This document shows, piece after piece, positions 53,381 through 64,000 of a stretch of DNA of 64,000 bases (the stretch's first letter is position 1; each line of letters opens with the position of its first letter). Below the pieces are notes generated by a model, which was not told the origin of the DNA, made no database searches, and saw nothing but the letters and a program-made list of their open reading frames with translations. The DNA lies in contig OX422188.1 of the NCBI GenBank assembly GCA_949130485.1, positions 8,788,443-8,852,442 of the forward strand, given 5' to 3'. Origin of the DNA: Agelas oroides. Taxonomy: Eukaryota; Porifera; Demospongiae; Agelasida; Agelasidae. Position numbers and translations under genes: made by a program.

Positions 53381-54184
53381 AAAGTTGCCGTTGTGAGTGG
53401 CGGGAATAAGGGCATTGGGCTGGCAATCGTAAGAAGACTCTGCAAAGATTTCGAAGGAGACGTTTACCTTACTGCGAGGAGTGAGGAGAGGGGGAAAGAA
53501 GCGGTAGCAAAGCTGCAGGCTGAGGGTTTGAAGCCACAATTTCATCAACTCGACATCACATCGGGTGAGTCCATTGAAGCTCTAAAGCAGCACATGATCA
53601 AGAAATATGGGGGCGTAGATGTACTCGTCAATAATGCTGGTATGGCATACAAAAAGGCGTCAACTGCACCATTTATTGAATCAGCAACCAACACGCTCAA
53701 GACAAACTTCACTGGAACACTGAACATCTCAAAGGCATTTCTACCAATCATCCGACCACATGGACGAGTTGTCAATGTATCCTCCTCAGTTGGCCACCTG
53801 AAAATACTGCGCAAAGATCTTCAAGATAAGTTCTCCAGTCCGCACCTCACAGAAGCCGAGCTAGTCTCCCTCATGGATCAGTTTGTGAAGGACATTGCTG
53901 ATGGCAAGCACACAGAAAGAGGCTGGCCAAACACTGCTTATGGTACATCAAAAATCGGTATGACTGCTTTGACCAAAGTCCATGCAAGGGAGATGGCAAA
54001 GTTGGAAAAAGAGGACATTTTGGTGAACGCTTGTTGCCCTGGATGGGTGAGGACTGACATGGCCGGATACAATGCTACCCTTTCTCCTGACGAGGGTGCT
54101 GAGACTCCTGTGCATCTTGCTCTGCTGCCGCCTGGCAGCCCCAGCGGAGAGTTCTGGAAGAACAAGACTGTTGTACAGTGGTAG
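53381..54184 (+). CDS. CBR1: Carbonyl reductase [NADPH] 1-like short-chain dehydrogenase, intronless, no in-frame ATG
   Basis: The SDR fold is complete: the NADPH-binding motif (VVSGGNKGIGLA), LDVLVNNAG-type VDVLVNNAGMAY, the catalytic Ser region (VVNVSSSVGH), catalytic Tyr and Lys in TAYGTSKIG, and the family signature NACCPGWVRTDMAG. It ends TVVQW like animal CBR1, and length and order fit CBR1 (about 277 aa). It should reduce carbonyl compounds with NADPH in the cytosol. The frame upstream of KVAVVSGG has no Met before a stop at about 53318. An ATG in good context at 53361 (MAQR) is followed in its own frame by TAG and lies two bases out of the SDR frame. It is intronless, unlike vertebrate CBR1, so a retrocopy or a small indel at the start is possible. 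Confidence 0.85.
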   Translation, partial: KVAVVSGGNKGIGLAIVRRLCKDFEGDVYLTARSEERGKEAVAKLQAEGLKPQFHQLDITSGESIEALKQHMIKKYGGVDVLVNNAGMAYKKASTAPFIESATNTLKTNFTGTLNISKAFLPIIRPHGRVVNVSSSVGHLKILRKDLQDKFSSPHLTEAELVSLMDQFVKDIADGKHTERGWPNTAYGTSKIGMTALTKVHAREMAKLEKEDILVNACCPGWVRTDMAGYNATLSPDEGAETPVHLALLPPGSPSGEFWKNKTVVQW

Positions 54185-54336
54185 TGGTAGTAGATAGGCT
54201 TTCCTTTTTATGTACATGTACATACATCATCATGATTCTGAATAACACTCCTTGTACCAATACCGACTTCCTTAATTGGGGCAAGCATGAGTGAGTAACA
54301 CACTATGTATATATATACATACGCATCCATTGAGAA

Positions 54337-54667
54337 TAGACCTTATCCAGGGGTGTGGCTTCAAGATAAGCAATCGTTATTTGTGTTGCCATGGTAATGC
54401 CATTTTTATATGAGATTTCTTATAGTCCAACTGACTCAAATCTAAAATATGAAAGTCATTATGGTTGAATCGTCAAACTTTGACTATGGTGAGTGACAAC
54501 TTTTTGCCACTCACCATAGGACTCCATTTTTAAGCCAAAGTTTGGCGATTTTTTATAAAGCCAATAACTTTCATATTTGAGATTTGAGTCATTTGGACTG
54601 TTGGTATTACCATGGCAACATAAATAATGGTTGCTAACCTTGAAGCCACACCCCCTGTAAGGTCTAT
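54337..54667. mobile_element. MITE with about 60-bp inverted ends
   Basis: Left TAGACCTTATCCAGGGGTGT followed by GGCTTCAAGATAAGC; right GCTAACCTTGAAGCCACACC to TAAGGTCTA. The subterminal block GTTGCCATGGTAAT is also inverted. A central small hairpin is formed by GGTGAGTGACAAC and TGCCACTCACCAT. Confidence 0.8.
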
Positions 54668-54871
54668 AGCAGCAGGAGCTTATGATCTCCACATACATGT
54701 AGCAGTTCACAAGCTCCTGATAGCAGTATATACACATGCAGCTGCACCCCAAGCTGTGGAAGCTGCAATCTCATACTATACACTGCACAGCATTCTTTCA
54801 CTGAATTACCATGTAGTATATTATATTTCCTACAGGAGTCAACCATGCATATGAAATAACGAGAGATATAC

Positions 54872-56577
54872 AAGTCACAAAAAAGTTTGCCAAACGCAAA
54901 CAAGCACATGTAGGGATGAAATCCTCAAAAACCAACCAAACAAGACGGGAACGACACCACAATACTTTTACACCATCCCTACATCTTGTGCCATTTTGCC
55001 AAAACTGTGTGTTTGTATTTGTTTTTTAGTTGTGTGTAGAAGAGGGTTGTCTTGTAGATGGAAGGGTGTGGCGTGGGTGTGTTGTGCATAGTGAATATGT
55101 TGTGTTGTTGGTGGTTGCTACTGAGTGTAGCAGGTATGGTCCAAGTTGTGTGTAGAAGGTGTGGAGTGAGTGAGGAGTGGTGAGTGTGTGTGGTATGTTG
55201 GAATGTGCATTATGTTGTTAAGTTTTATGCCTGTTTAGCATGATAGATATGGGTTGTCTTGTATACAGGTGGCTGTGAAGTGAGTAGTGGTAATTTTGTA
55301 ATGCTTTGTGAAGGATGGGTTATTTTGTGAGATAGTTGAATGGAGTGAAGTACTATGTTTGTTTGTGGTTGGTGTGGGCTAATAATTACAAATGTAGAGG
55401 GTTTTGTGTTGTGTACAGGTGGCAAAATGGCACAAGATGTAGGGATGGTGTAAAAGTATTGTGGTGTCGTTCCCGTCTTGTTTGGTTGGTTTTTGAGGAT
55501 TTCATCCCTACATGTGCTTGTTTGCGTTTGGCAAACTTTTTTGTGACTTGTTTCTGTTGTTGTTTTTTTTGTTGTTGTGTAACCACACCCCAAGTGAAAT
55601 GACTTGTTATGTAGTTTATTGTTGATGTTGATGGATTTCTGGAGGATGTTAGCTGTTTGCACTTATCCACTTGACAATGGAATCATGGGTGTAACTGTTG
55701 TCTAATTGGGTATGTGCATGTGTGTGTGAGTGGTTGTTCTAAGGCACTGTGGTCTCGGGGTCCTCCCAATAACGGGTATGGGAAGATGCCCTTTTCTTTT
55801 CAGGGTTCTTCCAATAACTAGTAAGAGAGTACGCCCGGGAAGATGCCCTTTGTTTTTCCGGTTTCTTCCAGTACTTGTTACGGGACGCTTGCCTTTTGCT
55901 TTCTTTGTTTCGCAGATAGTTCTGCTTATCCCGCGCCCGTTTCTTGTGGACGTTACGCATACTGCGTTCCTTGTCAAATCCAGCACAAGTACGTCAACTG
56001 CTGTATGAAAGTAGCAACATATGCAATCGTTTGGGAATCAATCGATCGTCAAGTTCTCTACGGAAGTAGAATAACCGCAGCTGCATGCCAACTTCACGTG
56101 CTGTAGCTGTTGAACTTCTGTTGACGTAATCGCTATGAATATTCTATTCTAACAAAATGGCGTATAGCAGCAAGCATAAGCGTGGGGTTACCTGAGAATC
56201 GCCGATTAATTCGACTTCTTTCTTTGAGAACGATGAGTGGTGGGTACAATACCCAGTAATTTATGCTGATCTTTCGCGTTTGAATCGTTGTAATAGCTTC
56301 AGCCGTTGTCGTGCTATCGTGGTGAGCAAAAGAAGTCAGAAGATAGACGATTTGCCTTTTTTAGCGACTTGATGTCAGGTATACTTAGCGATGCTTTCCA
56401 GCAAATTTAACGATCCTGTTGCCCATGGAAGCACTCGATAATGTCTGATATGGCTCATGGAGGCCGTTGACTTATCTAACGCGGACATTTCGAGCGTGTC
56501 ATTTGTGCACTTTGAATGTGGCCGCCATTTTTTTTCGGGGTCATCCCTACATATGGCGTACTACCGTACGCCATGAT
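54872..56577 (-). mobile_element. Composite repeat element, copy B
   Basis: Inverted copy of 11039-13234: same outer palindrome (GGCGTACTACCGTACGCC), same protein stub, and same internal inverted repeat (CAAGTCACAAAAAAGTTTGC at 54872 and its complement near 55425-55555). It lacks the MITE and the CTT expansion of copy A, so it is closer to the ancestral form. Confidence 0.75.
55739..55960 (-). pseudogene. Basic coding stub of composite repeat (copy B)
   Basis: 73 aa, starts MRNVHKKRARDKQNYLRNKE, contains SRNKYWKKPEK, TSYWKNPEKKRASS and TRYWEDPE. It is longer than the copy A version because the MITE did not interrupt it. No enzymatic domain. Confidence 0.45.
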
Positions 56578-56829
56578 ATAGTTTGTACTTGTTTCAAGAG
56601 AATACTGCAGCATTTAGGCCAGCCACCTGACTGCTCTTGCATGCATAAGGAAGTAGTTCTCATTTTCTTTTTCAGTCATGCACCCTAGCTGCATTGTAAG
56701 ACTGAAATGTGTCCTGCGTCAACTGTCATACAAATTAAGGTGATTTATTATTGGTTGTTCCTATATTATGCGAGTTAATGTAGCATACATGCATAATTAT
56801 AGCTACCTAGCTACAGTGATTCACTAAAG

Positions 56830-58014
56830 TCAAAGGGGTAAGTTTTGGTCGTAAAAAGTGCACATGTACACAGTTGAAGGCATTGGTTGCAAACCAGTAT
56901 ACCTCCCCCATTGCTGATAGAGGTCAGGAGTAGAAGCCAACATAACGATAACTTGGAGAGTAATATTCCTCATCACGGGAGGGGTGCATAGAACAGATTC
57001 CAACAGAACTGGGAAAGAAAGGTTCTTGGGACCAATTCGATTCATTCGCTTGATAACAGCATTCTTACGAACAGCACCAGCCGGATCCTCACCAGTCTTC
57101 CAGTGATCAGAGTTCACTTGCACTAAGAACCAACGCCTCCCCGCTCCAATCCACCAGAGGTCTTGGACTCGGTTTCTTGCTCTCGTTATCACCACAGCTT
57201 CTCCTGGCCAAATTCCACCCACAATAAAGTAACATGGAGCACTGACAGGATGTGTCGATAGCTTGTGTACAGCACTTTCAAAATCTAGTGCATTGGCTAA
57301 TGTATCTCGAATGAGAGTAAAGATTAATGCATGAGCATTAGTCATGGCTATTTCAATGATGTTATTCTGCCACTTTCCAGGAGTATCCTTCGCATTTAGT
57401 GCTATGGTAAATTCATTAGGCTTCTGGCCTGTTTGAAGTCCAACGTATCCAGCCCACGTTGATCCAGTGTAGACTGTCTTCCCAAGTCTCTGGAAATCAA
57501 CTGTTATGCTAAGCTTTTTGTACGTATCTGTATACTTCACGCTGTGCTCGTACAGGCTATCGAGCGTCCTAGCCGTGTAGATCAATCCATTTTCTGCTTG
57601 TGCTATAACAGTTGTGCAAGCCGCTGCAGTTGTAGTGCTTCTCTTACTGTAACCATCTAATTCGTACATCAAATTTACCAGAAAAAGATGGCTAGCTGAG
57701 ACCCCAGCAGCCCTAGCAATCTCTACAATCTCTTCGCCATACGGATATGGAAGGACGTTTCTCACGTCAAAACCGGGAGAGACTGCCCAGCTGTAGAGGC
57801 CAGGCGGAGTTATTTTCTGAGCAAAACTGGCTAGGGTGGCAATTGTCTCCCGATTATCATCCACCACTTCTTTCCATCGCTCCTCCGGTGGCAGATCGAG
57901 ATTGACGACATACCTCCTCCCTGGAATTACGGTGTTGTTACAGGCAGCCTGCACCGTGACAGGCCACAGCTGCTGTATCAGGAGGGGAAGCAACAGGTGA
58001 AAGTACGTTTGCAT
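56830..58014 (-). CDS. NAAA: Acid amidase of the NAAA / acid ceramidase family, intronless
   Basis: 394 aa from the Met of MQTYFHLLLPLLIQQLW, which gives a signal peptide; upstream in-frame Met codons back to 58113 would precede it. The mature N-terminus has the family's proenzyme part (RRYVVNLDLPPEERW). The beta chain begins at the catalytic Cys about residue 133 (AACTTVIAQ), with the conserved Arg in YTARTLD. Further family blocks are VYTGSTWAGYVGLQTGQ, CYFIVGGIWPGEAVVITR, and VQVNSDHWKTGEDP. It should be a lysosomal Ntn-type hydrolase activated by self-cleavage before that Cys, acting on N-acylethanolamines or ceramide; the closer subfamily is judged from memory. It has a single exon, unlike vertebrate relatives. 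Confidence 0.82.
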   Translation of the reverse strand: MQTYFHLLLPLLIQQLWPVTVQAACNNTVIPGRRYVVNLDLPPEERWKEVVDDNRETIATLASFAQKITPPGLYSWAVSPGFDVRNVLPYPYGEEIVEIARAAGVSASHLFLVNLMYELDGYSKRSTTTAAACTTVIAQAENGLIYTARTLDSLYEHSVKYTDTYKKLSITVDFQRLGKTVYTGSTWAGYVGLQTGQKPNEFTIALNAKDTPGKWQNNIIEIAMTNAHALIFTLIRDTLANALDFESAVHKLSTHPVSAPCYFIVGGIWPGEAVVITRARNRVQDLWWIGAGRRWFLVQVNSDHWKTGEDPAGAVRKNAVIKRMNRIGPKNLSFPVLLESVLCTPPVMRNITLQVIVMLASTPDLYQQWGRYTGLQPMPSTVYMCTFYDQNLPL

Positions 58015-60960
58015 ATCGGTCTTGCTATCACAGTCACGTAAGCGGTGTAGATTGTTAATTAACCCATTGGTCACCGTTTCAATGTTCAATACAGAGGCGG
58101 AGACAGCAACCAAGAAGTGGGGGGGCTCATGTTCTAAATGTTAAGCTGTGGGGGTGTGGAAACGAGATGATATTGTATTTCTCTGTACAACTAGTAGAAA
58201 AATTGGGGGGGGCTGAGCCCCCCCAATCTGAAAAGTGGGAGGGCCTAAGCCCCCCTGCCCCCCCTATATCTCCGCCCCTGTAATATATTATCCTGTTGCC
58301 CTGTCCTGACGCAGGGGAGGTCGGACACGGTTGAACTTTACTAATTAAAATGGCTGAGGTCACACTAATTGATCTTGGATGTTGCAAGGTAGCTAGAAAG
58401 CTTTTTAGCTTTTTCTATGACTGGCCCCAGCCTTATTAAGTTTAATCTTGTTGAAAACTGGGGCCCCACCTCAGTAAAAGTTGAGAGAGCTAGTCTGTTG
58501 AGATACGAAAAATTAATTAGTGTGACCTTAATTAGTAAAGTTCGACTGTGTCCGACCTCCTCTGGTCCTGACCCGCAACCGTCAGCCTCATTCCTGGTCT
58601 TCGCCGCCATCCAGTTTTTGATCGCTTTGACGAAAACGTTTTTGCATAATGCAAGCACAAAAACTGAAGCCGGGGAAGGCCTGGGAACGAGGCGGCTAAG
58701 CAACCAACATCAAAAGATGACCTAGTCTCATTCCTAGTCCTTCCCACATTCTAGTTTTTGATTAGTCTTGCATAGCCAGACTCTCGCCGGAAGGGAGAGT
58801 CCGGTGAACTGCCCATATAAGACTAGTCTCATTCCCAGACCCTTAGCAAGACCCCCAGAAAGAAAGAAGGAGGGTCTGGTGAATATAGTACAAAATTTCT
58901 GAGCACCGACAAATTTTGGAGGTGACAATCTGATTGGTTCATCTGCCAATTATCTTGTATGTACTGGGCTTCCTAAATGGAGTTCAATCCACAGATTAAA
59001 CAGAGTTAATAGGATGGCATTTCCCTCTGGTACTAGATGGGGTGTGGGAATTATTAGCATGCGCAAGAAGCATCCAGGCCATGTGAAGAACTTAGCACCA
59101 CAGTCGGCTACCTTTTCCCTCCCTCCCATTCCCTCCAATTGTGGCGTTATTATAAGTACTCCTTCCAGGGGTGGTGTATATAGTAGAAGGCAAATGTCTG
59201 TGATGTCATATCATACATGCATACTATTTCATACTTCTTTTCTCTCTGTCTGTAATTCAACAGACATGAACCGTCCTGGACCGGTGGTTGCCCCTTACAA
59301 GGCCCCCTCAACTTTTCCCCCAAAATGCAGAAGCCATGAAATTGGTAAGAGAAATAGTGACTAGAACTAACGGCTATTGGGGGGAGCATCTTGTCTAGCA
59401 ACAAGAACAGGACCTCCTTCCAAACCTCTCATAAGACCAGGCCACTGCCCGTAGGTTGAGTACAAATCACTGTACAACTGACATTAACCTCAAATAGCTA
59501 CTTAGCTTTGCTCATCACACCTTTAAAGACGTAGCTACTTAGCACAGTTCCAATTTACTGAAGCCCAGCAAGTAACTTCAAAGGCTTAGCTTTAGTGACA
59601 TTCAGTATCATTGCTAGCCTATAGTTGAATTATTCCTCTCTGCGTGTGTGTATATCGTATCGAGGGTCTGGGAACGAGACTAATTGGGGCGAGTGTGAGC
59701 GAGCCCCACATGCATGTGCACTAGCGAGTTGGCTGGAGGATTCTCGATATGTATGGTACATACGTGATTCCGTATATCTCTATAATCTATTTAAGCGGCG
59801 CCCTGCCCCAGGTCTGGGCACGAGACCAACTGGCATAGGTAAGAGGTCAATAGCATATTTCTTGTTGCACGTGGCGCATTGCGCATGCACAATTGTAGTC
59901 CTTGGCATACTGCTTGCTCAGGCTCGCCCCACAATGCCCTGCATTCATCTAGTATAAAACTTATTCCAACGAAGCCAGCTGCAATTATTGCGAAGCAATG
60001 TAAACTAGTGCAGCTACTTATCGCACACCCAGTTGGGGTGGGTGTTGGAACAAGTCTGTGGGAGTCTGGCTACACCAAGACTAGTTTTTGACCACTTACA
60101 GTGTGCAAAATGAAGGGGGGATCTACATAAATGACACTAACAGAGGGAAGGGAGGTCCCTACTGTAATACTGGATAGTGGGAAAGCTGGGACTAACAAGG
60201 CTAAAAACGATATTGTTCATGGTGGTCGCTATATCTGATGCTCACTACACTTAGAGGTTACATTTGCTAGCCACCACTAACAAGGCATAGCTACATACAA
60301 GCCAGGTCATTACTTTCTCTGCAGTGTTGCTTATTTACAGTAGCTGTGTGAACACATGCCTCCACAAACCTTCATGTAGCTACATACCAATACAATATAT
60401 TATTGTGCAAACATTGCTACACTTAGGCCATGCATATTTGTAGTGTAGAGAATTTGACAGTTTCAGTAGTGCCTAATTTATAAATGCAGTGAACAGGTAG
60501 GTCAAAGAGTAGCCAGCTGGCTTGGTTTATAATTAGTAATTAGTAAATGTACTAATTGTGGTACATAACCAAAGGTTACCCTGGTTACAGAAAAGTTGAA
60601 CAGACAGTGGTTATGAGAAGTCACCTAAGTTGCATACAAGGCAATCAGCTGTCCAAATTATCTTGTGAGAAGAATCACTGTACATGAAATTTGAGTAATG
60701 TTCCCACACAGATGTTCTGTGGTGTTCCCATGCCTGTTTAAATTTAACACCCCTGCAGTGCTAGCATACCAAGTTAGTCAAATAGCTCAAAAGTTCATGT
60801 GCTAGCTACACTGCAAAAGAAAAAACTCGGTTGTTTTAACTACGGGAGTGGTTACCCTGGTTACTGACAAGCTTAATAGACATCGATATCAGAGTTTATG
60901 TTGACTAATTGTATAAGACAACCAGAGTGGGAGCAAGTCCAGATGATCTTACAAATGTGA
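58015..60960. other. Repeat-rich region, no gene supported
   Basis: Includes the MITE at 58302-58575, a palindrome around 58200-58225 (GGGGGGGCTGAGCCCCCCC), and TAGYCTC-type fragments near 58665-58695, 58823 and 59660. A short acceptor-ATG-donor segment near 59265-59343 could be an exon but has no similarity I recognise. Confidence 0.5.
58302..58575. mobile_element. MITE with about 50-bp inverted ends
   Basis: Left GGGGAGGTCGGACACGGTTG and AACTTTACTAATTAA; right TTAATTAGTAAAGTT and CGACTGTGTCCGACCTCC. It lies upstream of the acid amidase gene. Confidence 0.75.
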
Positions 60961-61889
60961 TCTTGCAGATATAAAAGCTGCTAAATATTTGACCTAGCTT
61001 GAACACCAGCTTTGGATTCTAGCGACTCGTTCACGTTCGACTTGGTACCATTCTTCGATGCTTTCGCAAGTGTCCAAACTCAGAAACAACTTTTCCAAAG
61101 CGTTACTTGGAGTCACCATGCTTCTCGTCGATGTTTGAGTAGCTACATGCCAGTACAGTCCGTTTCATGCGTGCTTTGATGACTAGACAACATTCGAGTG
61201 CCATTGCATGTAACAAGGATCCAAGCTCAAAAATAGTATTTCCAGAGCCTCCCTCCCGTGCGATATTGGTCCGCCTAAGCATGTTCCATCACTATGTATA
61301 CCAGCCCCCCTTTTTGAAAATCCTGGATCTGCCCCTGTAGCTGCTCAGGTCAGATGTTCAGATAGCTGTAATGTGCATTGGGTGATTTTGTTATGTTTGT
61401 GGTTGTAAGATATGTACCCTTATATGTACACTCCAAAAACAACATGCTCAGGACAGATGTTCAGCACTTACAACATAAACCTCCACTAAACACTATCTCT
61501 TCACCTTATCTTGGGTGGGCATCATTACCATGTACAGTAATAAAATAACACCTTGCGTAGTTGCCATGGTAACAGTGCATTTTTATTATTGGCTACATTT
61601 TGACTATCATAGGTAAAGAATATGAAGGCTAAATGACTAACTTTGCACGTTTACACTCCAGGGGTGTTATATACAGGCATGGGAACACCTTTTTTTAATG
61701 GCTTGAAAAAAAATTCATATAATTAGTATAATTAACAGCATGGTTTCCAGTGCAATTGCTATTAATCCCAAATTACACGAGAAAACATGCTGTTACTTGT
61801 TAATCATATACTCTGCCTAGTTTACAGTATGAGTATGAGTATGTATGTGATGTGGTGGTTTATAGTATACAAGTTTACAGTAAACTGTA

Positions 61890-62018
61890 TAGTTTACACC
61901 AAATTGTTGTCACTTACAAGTTACAAGTTTACATTATGTTAATATAGTTTACAGCAAATTGTTGTCGCTTACAAGTTACAAGTTTACATTATGTTAATAT
62001 AGCTTACAGCAAATTGCT
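61890..62018. repeat. 55-bp direct repeat, just over two copies
   Basis: The unit contains AAATTGTTGTC, TTACAAGTTACAAGTTTACA and TTATGTTAATATAG; unit starts are at about 61901, 61956 and 62011 (partial). Confidence 0.8.
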
Positions 62019-62025
62019 ACTGACC

Positions 62026-62447
62026 AATCAGTGAGTGATTACACCTTGCACGGGTTTTGTAGTTTTTGTATTTTTTGTCCAATCAGAATCTTTCCTACCT
62101 GTGCAATTACAAAAATAATCATATACTTATTTAGAGTCAATACATTTACTCCCATAGAAAGGTGTGCAATTATTTTTGTAATTGCACGGGTACGAAAGCT
62201 TCTGATTGGACGAGCGGTACAAAAACTACAAAACCGTGCAAACTGTAATCGCGCGTTGATTGGACGATGCGGCGTTATATAGCAACGGCGTTAGTATAGC
62301 AACGACGCACTTCTATAAAAAAAAGTGCGTCGTTGCTAACGCCGTATAGCTGAGAGTGTGTAGCGTTATAGATGGCTAGTTTGCCTGCTTCGGAGCACAC
62401 CTTTCTATGGGAGTAAATGTATTGACACTAAATAAGTATATGATTAT
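62026..62447. repeat. Nested inverted repeats (interleaved hairpins)
   Basis: Three inverted pairs overlap: CCAATCAGTGAGTGATTACA to its relative ending at about 62265; TGCAATTACAAAAATAATC with its complement near 62170; and ATACTTATTTAGAGTCAATA (with CATTTACTCCCATAGAAAGG) with its complement at 62393-62447. Inside lies a separate hairpin (AACGACGCACTTCTAT / AAGTGCGTCGTTGCTAAC). This looks like MITEs inserted into one another. Confidence 0.75.
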
Positions 62448-62597
62448 GAGTTGAATCAGTAACTGTGCATGTCAATACATGGCCCCTGAGTGTAGTGCCT
62501 TACTTATGTGAGTTCTCTACTCACTAGTGTAATCTAATTAATCTGTAAAGCCATCAAGAAATGTTAGCTATGATGTAAAAATAGAAAAGCCAACAGC

Positions 62598-62761
62598 TGC
62601 CAAGAATCAAAACCAGGACACCTGGCTTGAGCTACCATATATGTACTGTACAGGTGCAGGATGTAATGGTTTCCCTGGTTACAGAAAAGTTGAACAGACA
62701 GTTGCCAAAAAATCAAAACCAGGATACCTGGCTTGAGCTACCATATATGTACTGTACAGGG
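62598..62761. repeat. Direct duplication of about 57 bp, spaced 106 bp
   Basis: AAATCAAAACCAGGAYACCT, GGCTTGAGCTACCATATATG and TACTGTACAGG occur twice with few mismatches. Confidence 0.8.
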
Positions 62762-64000
62762 GATACTGAATGCCCAAGTGGCGTAGCCAAGATGATCAAG
62801 TTACGTGGGCACAGCATGGGCACACTCAGTGCGTGCGTAATATGCATCTGCTAGGGGACCTAGGGCATGCTCCCACCACAAATCCATACGTAAAGTTTTT
62901 ACTTGTTTTGTGTGTGTGTTGATGATGTGGTCAGACTGGGGGTGGAGCCTTGGAGAGAGTGCAAATTTTTATTTTAGCTGAGGGACTAAAAATTGAGTTT
63001 TTTGGCATTATCAGGTAGAGAAAGCAGTTTGGTACAAACTTTTTGTGAATCTTGTGTACAATTTGACATTACCCATCCATCCGTCCACATTACTCGGAGA
63101 TCTGTGATTCAAGGTTGTCCTACCTTAAGTAGCTATAAGACATTGTGTATATGCCAACTACAGATCCATGAGAAGGCAGTTAAATACATCAAACAGGTTC
63201 TTCAGTTTGGTAAACTTTTAGTTCAGCAACTATGCTTGAGGCTAATCTCCCCACAATAAATACAACTGTTATGATTTCATATCATTATCACGTACTCCTT
63301 GAAAAATACCAACAAGTGGAAAAAATGACCATGGTGGCAAGAGTTTATTACAGCAAGAGTGTGCAACTCCCATATGCATATGGTTCTACACCCGCCATCT
63401 GGACAGTGGACGTAGGCATTCAGCAGTGAACATTCTAATCTGTGAAAACACAGCAGCAAAGAGGCAGGCTTTTGCCATACCTAGCACCTAGAATGGCTTC
63501 AGCAGGAAGTTACTTATCTGAATATGCTGTGACCAATGGGTGTACACATAACTGAAATGTTCAGATAAACTAGTCCTTGGCGTTTCCCAAAGCGATTATT
63601 ACAGCCATAAGTGCAACAGCTCACTACCATCTTTGAGGCACTTGCCCACCAGGGGGTGTAACTGACACGTGAGCACGAGGTGTGAATAAGTTAAGCGTTC
63701 TCACCGAAAGCATGTATGTACAAAGTAGAACACTTTCCATACTTTAATGCACTGCAAATATTGTGTTGGGGGTTAGATAACTGAAGTTCAGATAAATGAC
63801 TTCCTACCGTTGTGTACCGTTAAGTCCCTGCACTAAGCATATCGTTCACTGCTATTGCTTACGTCATACTGTCGGTGTAAAAAACGGGAGTTGCACACAT
63901 TGAGCTACTTTGCATTACGTAACAGTATACAGTATAGATACTTTCACAATTGAGGTGTGATGGAATTTTGATAAGATGCAAATTATACTCAAAGCGATAA

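Larger units (their letters stand above)
60961..64000. other. Intergenic region, no gene supported
   Basis: Contains only repeats described separately and short open frames (for example a 41-aa minus-strand frame at 60994-61119 and a plus-strand frame at 62993-63259) that resemble nothing I know. Confidence 0.45.

Noticed and set aside
59265-59343. Acceptor-ATG-donor segment (MNRPGPVVAPYKAPSTFPPK)
   Set aside because: Single exon-like segment without similarity or neighbouring exons.
60994-61119. 41-aa minus-strand frame (MVTPSNALEKLFLSLDTCES)
   Set aside because: Amphipathic and protein-like, but too short and without similarity to support a gene.

Overview
The window reads as nuclear DNA of a sponge, most likely a demosponge. 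The main reason is a tandem set of spongin-type short-chain collagen genes: signal peptide, short Gly-X-Y tract and a C-terminal 'short-chain collagen C4'-like domain. The rest fits an invertebrate nuclear genome: spliceosomal introns with GT-AG ends, conserved eukaryotic housekeeping genes, RING/TRAF-zinc-finger and death-domain proteins, and abundant short inverted-repeat transposons and microsatellites. No rRNA, tRNA, CRISPR array or bacterial-type operon was recognised. I could not name the species.

Layout. 0-10 kb: three minus-strand short-chain collagen genes (34-2578, 3323-6360, 7511-9530) plus one broken C4-domain fragment. The middle gene carries a one-base frame disruption. The third has an 80-bp minisatellite in its upstream region. 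11.0-13.2 kb: a composite repeat element (copy A), followed by a (CA)n tract. 13.5-26.1 kb: the C-terminal half of an importin-7/8 gene in 14 exons on the plus strand. Its 5.8-kb second intron holds two intronless RING/TRAF-zinc-finger genes, one on each strand. 26.8-29.5 kb: a membrane-anchored protein with two death-type domains. 30.4-35.3 kb: a complete nine-exon PLP enzyme of the cystathionine/methionine gamma-lyase family. 36.1-38.4 kb: an intronless, probably GPI-anchored multicopper oxidase on the minus strand. 38.6-44.8 kb: repeats, including a 1.2-kb inverted-repeat element carrying reverse-transcriptase-derived sequence and flanked by a perfect 9-bp direct repeat. 44.9-51.5 kb: eIF3m on the minus strand, nine exons resolved and the first exon unresolved. 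53.4-54.2 kb: an intronless carbonyl reductase-like gene without an in-frame ATG. 54.9-56.6 kb: copy B of the composite repeat, inverted relative to copy A. 56.8-58.0 kb: an intronless acid amidase (NAAA/acid-ceramidase type). 58-64 kb: repeats and no gene I can support.

There is no operon logic here. The genes are independent housekeeping functions (nuclear import, translation initiation, sulfur amino-acid metabolism), matrix components (collagens) and signalling or redox proteins. The strongest unusual signals are (i) a family of inverted-repeat elements that start TAGYCTC and sit between 9-bp target duplications, ranging from a 56-bp palindrome to a 1.2-kb copy with RT sequence; (ii) the missing 5' half of importin-7 beside one of two inverted copies of a large repeat; (iii) the two nested TRAF-like genes; and (iv) frame or start defects in one collagen gene and in the carbonyl reductase.

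Exon boundaries were set by hand from GT-AG sites and reading phase. Whole-gene coordinates run from start codon to stop codon, with the exons listed in each entry.
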